A DNA stretch of 64,000 nt. Origin: an uncultured Ruminiclostridium sp. Lineage in GTDB: Bacteria > Bacillota > Clostridia > Oscillospirales > Ruminococcaceae. The notes under the pieces are model-generated. The model was not told the DNA's origin. It did no database searches and saw only the letters and a list, made by a program, of their open reading frames with translations. Where the stretch lies: NCBI GenBank assembly GCA_947627695.1, contig CANQXF010000013.1, positions 1 to 64,000 on the forward strand, given 5' to 3'. Positions 27,801 through 34,799 of the stretch are shown here, piece by piece. The translations under genes were made by a program, and so were the position numbers. The stretch's first letter is position 1, and the number at the start of each line of letters is the position of its first letter.

Positions 27801-28405
27801 AGCGTTTTCGGCATAATTTTATCAAGATCGGATAAGTCTCTAAGATATGTTTCAACATCCTCATTCAAATAGATATGAAATTCGACATCAGAAGTGTCCT
27901 CATATAGACGACCTACAGGATAGAAATCACTCACAGTAATCTTCTCGTTTTTTTCGTACTCATAGTTGAAAAAGCTACCATAATACTGACCATCAATGAG
28001 GATTAACGCATTATACACAGAAAGAAATCTAGTGCAATCATCGCTGAGACTACCCTGCTCTTGTCCATCAAGACTACGTTCAATTTCTTCGGCAATGTCT
28101 TCCGAAATCGTAATTTCAAGAGGATAATAGTCAGGAAATAGGTTATTTCTGTAAATTACAACTTCTAAGCCATCTTCCTCTACTGCCTCATCAACTCTGG
28201 TTTTAATAAGAGTATACTCTTGGTATGTAATCCAAACAACATCAGAATCCTCCATATCAAGCAATTCTCTTTCGAGAGCCTTGCGATAGTTCTTTTGGAA
28301 AGACAGGACATCGACCTTTGCAGCAATGTCGCCTTCCACGAGAGGAGTTCCACCCAATTGCTCTAAAAAAGATATATCAAAGCCTTTATATACGATCAGT
28401 TTCAT
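24836..28405 (-). CDS. Large RecQ-like DEAH helicase with unknown N-terminal domain
   Basis: 1189 residues. About 300 N-terminal residues match nothing I know. The helicase core has Walker A STGAGKS (about 314-320), DEAH (418-421), AFTATA, and motif VI QEIGRASRK (about 638-646), the last being RecQ-like. Some 540 further residues follow, with no clear RQC zinc-binding cysteines or HRDC domain. I start at the ATG at 28405 after AAGGTGG; the frame opens with a GTG inside that site. Strong promoter at 28448-28476. Operon partner is the NERD helicase. Likely a defence helicase; I cannot match it to a named system. Confidence 0.82.
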   Translation of the reverse strand: MKLIVYKGFDISFLEQLGGTPLVEGDIAAKVDVLSFQKNYRKALERELLDMEDSDVVWITYQEYTLIKTRVDEAVEEDGLEVVIYRNNLFPDYYPLEITISEDIAEEIERSLDGQEQGSLSDDCTRFLSVYNALILIDGQYYGSFFNYEYEKNEKITVSDFYPVGRLYEDTSDVEFHIYLNEDVETYLRDLSDLDKIMPKTLGIQTTDGEVSNRILNSLLAYCQYHKIRASKYYEQLAEDSDQEAELLKIAQDDIGIDGFKEFRSIPFYKSPDIDKEVVYISQGRIIRDIICQAENSYADEKGKTFRDIFITASTGAGKSVMFQIPAVYLAKKYNKLTIIIEPVKALMQDQKEKLIKSGYTRVEAFNSDLITQVEKEAVLKRIKEGEVDLLYLSPETLLSYSIETIIGEREIGLLIVDEAHIVTTWGIGFRPDYWYLGGYINQLRHNIQTSRGIKRKTYHFPICAFTATAINGGADDSVGETITSLYMENPIKYIGYTKRTDIKFEINVKSTSKRPKSEYEAAKTVDLNARLQQWIEKREKTIVYFPFAKLAGDAKKGLRSFAGITMSDSIGTYTGRNINEQSAEYFNAQKQETFEKFRKGIMPVMYATKAFGMGVDVDDIKNVYHYAATGNLCDYVQEIGRASRKESMTGYAITDFYYNDLMFMKILFGMSQIKQYQIKKVLEGIYETYKNKGYARNFLISPESFTYIFGRDDSSCINQLKTCLLMLEKDLYDKYNYKVLISRPQSVFTKAYVVIHREHSQDVLNSRFGGCFTYVQKGRYNEPQKDGSSLSDMGDIYSVDLKRIWEEFHPNISFPQFKYWYFNKQAAVHNNIEIMPGIRDFIFPRQKVSVEASEDYLLGDIRNKILEDFEFIANSLYDNYRNQYFTIDDFERLISKRYGRTKARVIANSLFDLVDSNSICVKRRTNDVIGRTQYYLANGNFKELMRKPITKSKIISDFSGIQKASFSAYMSLASDEGSALSLKLLSVFGYITYEIMGGEEPEIFIRLNDPNKIKGIVLGNINYSNNYVTKARQKHNRDVDILSKFFMELKTDEERWNYIENYFLGYDVLVKNEEVIFKVEMRRSIDKEHSYTTNAINRWADIYTFFDDADHSLLKKLEESGVPKPEYLETIIKNSTLGDFILMSWPSRNILICDHETPDSVMRNYAAMGWQAYRIAEIDYEQIAKEFK

Positions 28406-28447
28406 TATATTTCCCACCTTTTGATAATTTTCTCTATTATATAAAAA

Positions 28448-28476
28448 ATTATAGCATATATCGGGAAAAATAGCAA
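28448..28476 (-). promoter_or_regulatory. Sigma-A promoter of the RecQ-like/NERD operon
   Basis: TTGCTA, 17-bp spacer, TATAAT on the minus strand, 43 bases before the start. Confidence 0.75.
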
Positions 28477-28554
28477 GGCAAGGAAAAAATTTTACACATC
28501 AACCGAAAATCAACCTGTGATTATAAAGATTGACGATACTGCGGTCGGGAGAGG

Positions 28555-28925
28555 AGTTCGGAGACTTTGTCCTTGCCTATCACCCTTTTGATTTTTCTAA
28601 CCTTTTGCTGTCCTCTTGCAGTCCGACATTCTCTTTCAGCAGTTTCCTGTTATGCTCTTTCACACGCGCATAACTGTTATCTTGCACCGAGAAAGCCGTT
28701 CGTTCCCGAAATCATATCAAACTTGTCATCAGCTTGATGCTTGCGGGTATGATGAACAAGTATCAGGCAAATGCCATACGCACCTGCAAACTGTTTGAGC
28801 CTCGCTATAATCTGATAGTCGCTCGCATAGCTGTACGTCTCCTTACTCTCATCGCGGACTTTTTGGAGCGTGTCTATAATGATCAACTTGGTGTCCTTGT
28901 GTTCTTTTACAATCTTTCGCAAAAT
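28555..28925 (-). pseudogene. Relic of a mobilisation module: repA fragment joined to mob 3' fragment
   Basis: Reading the minus strand, 28925 to about 28685 encodes a stretch nearly identical to the middle of the RepA-like ATPase at 43338-44453 (DTKLIIIDTLQKVRDESKET and onwards). At about 28684 it runs directly into a segment matching the MobV C-terminus (DNSYARV.EHNRKLLKEN). The parental order repA-mob is kept, so an internal deletion in a second copy of that element explains it. Stops and missing ends make it non-functional. The remainder of 28418-28554 shows only the promoter. Confidence 0.85.
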
Positions 28926-28935
28926 TATTCAAACA

Positions 28936-28971
28936 AAAAAGAGCAATCGAAAAAATTCGGTTGCTCTTTTT
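28936..28971. terminator. Terminator after the AIPR gene
   Basis: AAAAAGAGCAA / TTGCTCTTTTT with an inner CGAA/TTCG extension and AAAA loop; T-rich on both strands; 70 bases past the AIPR stop. Confidence 0.85.
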
Positions 28972-29040
28972 ATTGCAAAGCCAATGCTGAGGAAAGCACA
29001 TTAGGTGACGTGGTTACAAATACTTTCCTTTTCTGATATT

Positions 29041-30801
29041 TTATACGACATCATCTGATTTTAAAAAAACCTTTAATCTATTATCTATTTTTTCCCAATC
29101 TTCTTCATCAAATGATTCTTCAATCCACTGCAAAATTATTTCATAATTATTATCGGATTTAAAAAGGTTGGAGAAACTTGTTATTTTTAATTGTTCTTTT
29201 CTTGCTTCATAAAATCGTTTAATCTGCCGAATTATCTGTTCAAACAAACTATGTAACAGCTTTTCTCTGTCATCTTCCTCATAATTGGAAATCAATAGTC
29301 CGTCAATATTATCTTTATGCAATTTTTCGTCTTCGTAATCGCTAATTATTTTAAACTTCTTCTTATAAAAATACAGCACGGTTGCCAATACGACGTATTT
29401 TCCGTTTTTTACAATAGAGATCCAGTCTAAATCATTTTTGTGATTGCCATTATTCAACATATTGCTATAATCATCATATATGCTTGCTAATTTTACTAAG
29501 TCATATAACGTATTATAGTCATGCTTTCTCATATATATCATTTTATATACTATCGGAGAAGAAAATAACGAATCTTTTTTACTGCGTGCAGAGCCTGGAT
29601 TTTGTAAAATGCAAGAATATATAAGCTGACCGATGTATTCATTCGACACACGAAATTCTTTTGAAACTTTATTATTGTTTAAAGGTTGAACGCCTCGTTT
29701 TATGCTTACGGCTAAACAATACCTGCCATTATTTGCACAATCTCTTTGCAGTTTGATTTGCTCGCGAGTATTAGATTTTAAATCACGTGGTTTAATAGGT
29801 TTTTGCGAGTTGGATGCTTCCGAAATTCTAAAAATAAACTGCTGTTTTTTATCAGCATCTAACGAACTATCAGATCTCACTATTTTACAAACAACGTCAA
29901 AATCATTATCTTCATTTATTATTTTTGACTCGCCTATTTTGGTTGTAGTTTGAGCTCCGTTAATTATTGAAAAACCATACAATCTGATTTTATATCCATC
30001 AATATCAAAATCATCACACCCTATGGTAATGCCATTATTTAAAAACCAAAATAAATCCTTTTCCTTTTTTATTGTGTTTTCAATTGCATCATCAACATTC
30101 TTCTGAGTTATATGTTCACGGATATTATAATTAAACAATCCATTTTGTCTGTACTTTTCATAAAGCCGTTTTATCGATGAGGCTTTAGCATTAACAATCA
30201 ATCCGTTTTCTCCATACGAAAGAAAATTATTTTTTTCTGATAAACTGATTTTTATGCTGTCCTCTTCAATTTTTTCATTTGTATAAGTAAGCTTTTCTAT
30301 CTCCTCGCTGTCATATATTGATAAATTAAAACTACTGAATTCATCCCTCTCAAAATAGTCGTATAATTTAGTTCTCATACTTTCAGTCAGTTGTGTATTC
30401 GTAAACAAAACCAATTCGATATTTTTATCATCATTTAAATTATCATACGCATTCAAGTATGCAGAAACCAACTTATCAGAATAATCGTCATACTTTCTTT
30501 CAGTAAAATTGCTTACGGTTTCAATTATTTTGTGATAAATGTTTTTTATATCTTCAAGACTTAATGAATCTGAAGATTTACCCTGTATTAAATATAATGT
30601 GTCCGAATCACTATAAATAAAATCTATTCCTCCGTCACGTGTTCCGTCAACAAACCCTGTTTTAATATCAATTTTTCCAATATTTCCATGATAAAAAAAC
30701 AAATCAACCGCTTGTAAAGTGAATAGATATTCATCGCTTGTTCTGCCTTCTGAAATACCAATGTCCTTACACATTGACCTTATATTATCCATATTTACCA
30801 T
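29041..30801 (-). CDS. AIPR-family (abortive infection phage resistance) protein
   Basis: 586 residues. The middle carries the AIPR hallmarks RLYEKYRQNGLFNYNIREH, WFLNNGITI and INGAQTTT (about 210-285). The N-terminus (about 50-76) has DGGID followed by LIQGK, the D...QxK pattern of PD-(D/E)XK-type restriction folds. AIPR proteins are linked to abortive-infection phage resistance; the mechanism here is not established. GGAGG seven bases upstream supports the start. Single gene with its own terminator, markedly AT-rich compared with the core genes. Confidence 0.85.
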   Translation of the reverse strand: MVNMDNIRSMCKDIGISEGRTSDEYLFTLQAVDLFFYHGNIGKIDIKTGFVDGTRDGGIDFIYSDSDTLYLIQGKSSDSLSLEDIKNIYHKIIETVSNFTERKYDDYSDKLVSAYLNAYDNLNDDKNIELVLFTNTQLTESMRTKLYDYFERDEFSSFNLSIYDSEEIEKLTYTNEKIEEDSIKISLSEKNNFLSYGENGLIVNAKASSIKRLYEKYRQNGLFNYNIREHITQKNVDDAIENTIKKEKDLFWFLNNGITIGCDDFDIDGYKIRLYGFSIINGAQTTTKIGESKIINEDNDFDVVCKIVRSDSSLDADKKQQFIFRISEASNSQKPIKPRDLKSNTREQIKLQRDCANNGRYCLAVSIKRGVQPLNNNKVSKEFRVSNEYIGQLIYSCILQNPGSARSKKDSLFSSPIVYKMIYMRKHDYNTLYDLVKLASIYDDYSNMLNNGNHKNDLDWISIVKNGKYVVLATVLYFYKKKFKIISDYEDEKLHKDNIDGLLISNYEEDDREKLLHSLFEQIIRQIKRFYEARKEQLKITSFSNLFKSDNNYEIILQWIEESFDEEDWEKIDNRLKVFLKSDDVV

Positions 30802-30930
30802 ATAACGTCCTCCGTTTTTTATTGATATAACAATTCTTAAAATAGTTGGGTTATAACATTAAAACATTATCAATAATAATTCACATATCCAACAATTTGT
30901 TTTGTGAATAAGGGTAGGAAAATAATTTTA

Positions 30931-31056
30931 TTATTCCCACTCGCTCCCGATAGCACGATATTAAACATATTTGCTATAGGAGCTTAGCACAAGGTATTTA
31001 TATTTTTTCCATTATTCAGAGAGCATGGGCTATCTGATTTTTTGTTGCCAAAATGT
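30931..31056 (+). repeat. Candidate attachment site plus element-end repeat, copy B
   Basis: TATTCCCACTC at 30932-30942 is identical to the guaA 3' end at 46287-46297; on the minus strand it reads GAG TGG GAA TAA, encoding EWE-stop just as guaA ends EWE-stop. The following ~115 bp match copy A (22917-23040). TGTTGCCA/TGTTGCCA direct repeats at the far end could be arm-type integrase sites. Confidence 0.75.
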
Positions 31057-31112
31057 TGCCAATGAACATTTCAAGTCACACAATCCAATTTCTACCATTA
31101 CTTAAAAATACA

Positions 31113-32945
31113 TTATCTGCACTTAATAACTTCATCAATCTTATCATTAACATTTTGTCCAACATAAATTATCATTGGAAAACCCTGTACATCTATAATT
31201 TTAGATTGTAAATCAACTTTTAATCCTATGTTTTCATTAGAATTTATAATATGATATTCAAATAGTGATGTTGCATTACCTTTTACTTGCTTAATGGCTG
31301 CATATATATCTTTCTCAGTAGTATTTTGTTGTAAAATTCCAAGAGCCAAGGGCAATTCGCTTAACAATTCTTTTTTGACTGCAAAACTTTCATCAACTCT
31401 TTTTGTTATTGCAACATATTGTAAAGCTACTATTATATCATTATAATTTTCATTTATAAAAGAAATATCTTTCTCACTTATATAAGATATTTCTTCTACG
31501 GCTGCTGACGGTTTTTCACTGTATGTAGTATTAGATGAAAATTTATAATAACTTTCAACTGCTCCTTTTTTAAGAACAAAACATCCTACTTCTGCTAATT
31601 TAGCAAGCAATGCTTCTATTCTACTTTTTATACTTTTCCATTCTTGATAATCTGGCCATTGCTCAATATCAGGCATACTAAAAAGCTGTCCAATCATAGC
31701 TCTTTTTGCAATTTTTACTTCGTCCTCATCTTCTTTTTTATTAATCCAATACGGATGAGTTTTATAAATATCTAACATATCATCTTTATGCTTGTTTACC
31801 AACTCCATTATTTTAGTTTTTATACTATTGACTAATTCTAAAATATTTCCACTCCCACAACTATTAGCCAACTCTATAGCTTTTGGTAAACTTGTGAACA
31901 AATCAACTATGCTATTGTCATCAATAAATCCATCCAAATCTGTTAATATTGCTACCTCTTTATTTATCATTCTAAATAATTTGGTTATGACAGGAAACTG
32001 TCCTTTCCCATCAACCGGAATAATTTGAGAGCCAGCCACATCAATATTCAAATTCAACCTATTTATCAGCGAGTGGCATATTATTAAATCACTTGCCCCT
32101 TCAATAAGTAATACTTTTTTTGCAAAAAAACCATTTTTATATATCTGCCCCATCCTTAGTAAAAATTCCTTTAATTTTTTTCCTTCAAGTTCTGGAGCAT
32201 TTGGATTTATTTGAACTGGAGCCTTCTTTTCTTCAAAAAAAACCAAATTACTAAAATCATTAATACTATTAAAAGATAATAATTCTGTAGAATGTGTCGA
32301 TAATATAATTGTCTTATCATACAATTTTACTGCGTTTCTTATTTCTCTCAATAAATATGATTGTAACTGTGGATGCAACGACACTTCCGGTTCATCAACA
32401 AGTAAAATCTTTACATCTTCATCAAATATCGCGGCCAATATTGATATAATATTTACTAATCCACTTGCTTCTACTGCAACTGAATATTCCTTCTGAGTAT
32501 CTGTCTTTTCAAAAAAGACTTTCATACTCCCTGCATCCCATCTAAGGTATATCTGCCTTCCAAATAAAACTGATAATCTTTCTGCAACTTTGATATAAAC
32601 ATCCTTCCTATCATCCATTGCAAAAAAATCACCCGATACTGTTTCAATTTCATGTCTCGCTTGCTTTGTTTCTCTGCTACCTACTTGATAATCATCAGGA
32701 ATCCACGAATATTGATTAACCCTAGATCTATATTGTTCCATTTCTCCGAGTCTATTTGAGGACAAATATCTAACTTTATTTGTTCCTAAGTTGTTCTTAA
32801 AATAATCTCTCATTTCTTTTAATGTTTGAGTTTTTCCGCTTCCATTAGGGCCCACGAAAATAGTCACTCCGGAGTATAAAGTAATCTCTATTTTGGTATC
32901 AAAAATATTATTTACCTGCAACTTACATACATAGGGATATTCCAT
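31113..32945 (-). CDS. OLD-family ATPase with TOPRIM nuclease domain
   Basis: 610 residues. N-terminal ABC/SMC-type ATPase: Walker A GPNGSGKT (32-39), signature/Walker B LLVDEPEVSLHP and ILSTHSTELL switch His. A TOPRIM domain follows, with LLIEGASDLI and ILTDLDGF supplying the acidic residues. This is the architecture of OLD/GajA nucleases involved in phage defence. No UvrD-like GajB partner lies next to it, so it is either a stand-alone OLD or has lost its partner. The ribosome site is weak. Very AT-rich. Confidence 0.88.
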   Translation of the reverse strand: MEYPYVCKLQVNNIFDTKIEITLYSGVTIFVGPNGSGKTQTLKEMRDYFKNNLGTNKVRYLSSNRLGEMEQYRSRVNQYSWIPDDYQVGSRETKQARHEIETVSGDFFAMDDRKDVYIKVAERLSVLFGRQIYLRWDAGSMKVFFEKTDTQKEYSVAVEASGLVNIISILAAIFDEDVKILLVDEPEVSLHPQLQSYLLREIRNAVKLYDKTIILSTHSTELLSFNSINDFSNLVFFEEKKAPVQINPNAPELEGKKLKEFLLRMGQIYKNGFFAKKVLLIEGASDLIICHSLINRLNLNIDVAGSQIIPVDGKGQFPVITKLFRMINKEVAILTDLDGFIDDNSIVDLFTSLPKAIELANSCGSGNILELVNSIKTKIMELVNKHKDDMLDIYKTHPYWINKKEDEDEVKIAKRAMIGQLFSMPDIEQWPDYQEWKSIKSRIEALLAKLAEVGCFVLKKGAVESYYKFSSNTTYSEKPSAAVEEISYISEKDISFINENYNDIIVALQYVAITKRVDESFAVKKELLSELPLALGILQQNTTEKDIYAAIKQVKGNATSLFEYHIINSNENIGLKVDLQSKIIDVQGFPMIIYVGQNVNDKIDEVIKCR

Positions 32946-33092
32946 CCTTTTTCACGACCCCTCACACGTTTTTATATATGGCAACAAATTTACACTATAT
33001 TTAACCATTTAACCAATAAATTCCAAATATGAATACAGCATTTAAGCTAATAAACCAATCTGCTATATAAAATAATCTATATATAATTTTCA

Positions 33093-33288
33093 TCACTCCC
33101 ACTCGTCACAAACAAAACAATTCTGCTTAGAAAATATGTGCGGACGTATCCCTTTCCTTTTGATAATTCTTATTCGCTGTATTATTCTGCCTGTATCGGC
33201 GGTTGTTATCAATTTGTTATCGAGGTTGATAACGGGAGTCGTTGCATTGTGGATATGGCGCGCATTGTGGGAATAATATTATTAAATC
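33093..33288 (-). pseudogene. Gene remnant ending in an EWE-stop, possible attachment site
   Basis: An open minus-strand frame of 65 codons without a start, ending CDEWE-stop. The terminal bases (TCCCACTC on plus, 33097-33104) share the guaA att core, but the flanking repeat of copies A and B is absent. The coding-like residues (TADTGRIIQRIRIIKRKG) are not a family I recognise. The surrounding gap 32946-33786 holds only this, a short ORF and another remnant. Confidence 0.45.
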
Positions 33289-33309
33289 AAATTCTCTAAG
33301 CAAAAACAA

Positions 33310-33423
33310 TTAATATCTGTTTTCATTTAGGAGCGTGAATATGATTCCCCAGTGAACGGTATTTAGAACGGTTTGGGTCCCCTGAACTACAAAGGATTCG
33401 GAAAAATAAGCCATATTGTTCAT
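33310..33423 (-). other. Short open reading frame of unknown status
   Basis: 37 codons from ATG 33423 (or 34 from 33414) to a TAA; hydrophobic C-terminal half (VHWGIIFTLLNENRY). A CGGAG lies upstream. Could be a real small protein or chance in the decayed stretch between the OLD gene and the zinc-ribbon gene. Confidence 0.25.
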
Positions 33424-33502
33424 ACTCCGGAATATCCTCGATCCACGAAAAAACATTGTTAAAGGAAGAAGCTGATTATAGCGTTAACAAGTCCTAATGC
33501 AC

Positions 33503-33769
33503 CTATGATTGCGGAAACAAAGGACGTCCCGCGAGTAAATCTGCTTCAATTGCCATACGCAATTCAGGCTCATTATTGGTTTAGTTAGTGTCAAGCGCTT
33601 TGATTGTTTCGCTTAACTGATTACAAGTATTCTCAAGAGTAGCCGCTTTATTTTCAAGGACATTAATTTGCTCATCATGCTCTATATTTTACATCGCTTG
33701 ACGAGCAAGTTTTTTGTCCTTCAAATCATCGGCATCAAGGCGTTTATCGTACTCGATGTCTTTTTTATA
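33503..33769 (-). pseudogene. Decayed coiled-coil gene fragment
   Basis: One frame of 89 codons reads as protein (KKDIEYDKRLDADDLKDKKL, later LENKAATLENTCNQLSETIK, ending AGRPLFPQS) but is broken by two TAA stops and has no start. Gene family unknown. It lies directly downstream of the zinc-ribbon gene. Confidence 0.6.
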
Positions 33770-33786
33770 TTAAAGCATATATACCA

Positions 33787-34635
33787 TTAACCGATCTTAG
33801 TTCCACAACTTGAACAAAATTTAGAACCCAGATTTATAGGTTTGCCACACTCGGTACAGAAAACTAATTTGTTAGCTTCAAGTTTATTACCACACTCGGA
33901 ACAAAATTTTGCATTCGCCGCTAATTTTTTGTGGCAGTTAGGGCACTCTGTTTTCTCAAGAAGCGCCACCTGAGCAACAGCGACAGGAACTTCTACAATT
34001 GAAGGAGACGGAGCTTCCTGCGCTATCATAACACTATTGAAACTCTGAATAGCACTATCAATATTAGGTATAACATATTCTTCAATTTTTTCTGAATAAC
34101 GATCCAGGTATTCATCAAAATCAAAGCGGTTTGAGCCTTTTTTCGATGAAATAAAAACTTCCTTCAATTCCTGCCCCACTTCCTTAAATGTACCTAAAAC
34201 AGAATAATCACTATCCTCATCGTCATTAATATCAAGAACAGGAACACCATCAAAATATGGTGCAAACTTGGTAACCAGCATAAGCTCTTCATTTTTTAAT
34301 ATTAAACCGCTCGCATTCTTTGCCAAGGCAGTAAAGAAGTCCTGTATTAAATATAAATATTTTAAGTTTTTGTTAGCTTTATCCTTGGTGTTCCTAAAAT
34401 TTCCTTTTTCTCTAAAAGGCAGTTTTACACCTTTCATCACTTGGATCTGTCCAACAAGCGTTTCTGTTTCTATTTTCAATTCTGTAATCATTTGACTCAC
34501 ACGAGCCAAGTTGCTTTTTATGTATTTACAATAACCTCCGGTCTGCTCACGATTTTGTTTCTTTGCGAATTCATCCTCAACTTTCTCAACAATCTTTGAG
34601 CCGGCCATTTTTCCAATTGCATTTAGTAACCCCAT
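33787..34635 (-). CDS. Double zinc-ribbon protein downstream of the reverse transcriptase
   Basis: 282 residues. Residues 1-210 are helical and charged with no recognised family; the C-terminus carries two zinc ribbons, CPNC...CSEC (about 231-250) and CTEC...CSSC (about 259-278). Start supported by GGAGG. It lies 164 bases downstream of the reverse transcriptase on the same strand, with only a weak hairpin between them. A helper role for the reverse transcriptase (nucleic-acid or partner binding) is inference from adjacency. Confidence 0.7.
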   Translation of the reverse strand: MGLLNAIGKMAGSKIVEKVEDEFAKKQNREQTGGYCKYIKSNLARVSQMITELKIETETLVGQIQVMKGVKLPFREKGNFRNTKDKANKNLKYLYLIQDFFTALAKNASGLILKNEELMLVTKFAPYFDGVPVLDINDDEDSDYSVLGTFKEVGQELKEVFISSKKGSNRFDFDEYLDRYSEKIEEYVIPNIDSAIQSFNSVMIAQEAPSPSIVEVPVAVAQVALLEKTECPNCHKKLAANAKFCSECGNKLEANKLVFCTECGKPINLGSKFCSSCGTKIG

Positions 34636-34755
34636 ATATGTATCCTCCGAAATAAGTAATTTTCATTTCCCTGACAGAACGTGCAGAGCAGGCAGTCATT
34701 TCAAGCCATTTGCTTTTTCCACTTTAATTTACATAGTCATCCCGGCTTTTCAAAC

Positions 34756-34784
34756 AAAGATTTTAGTGAATCATAAAAATCTTT
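34756..34784 (-). terminator. Weak hairpin after the reverse transcriptase
   Basis: AAAGATTTT / AAAATCTTT stem, AT-rich, followed by GTTTG on the minus strand. Low strength, so read-through to the zinc-ribbon gene is plausible. Confidence 0.35.
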
Positions 34785-34799
34785 TTAAAGACAAACTGC

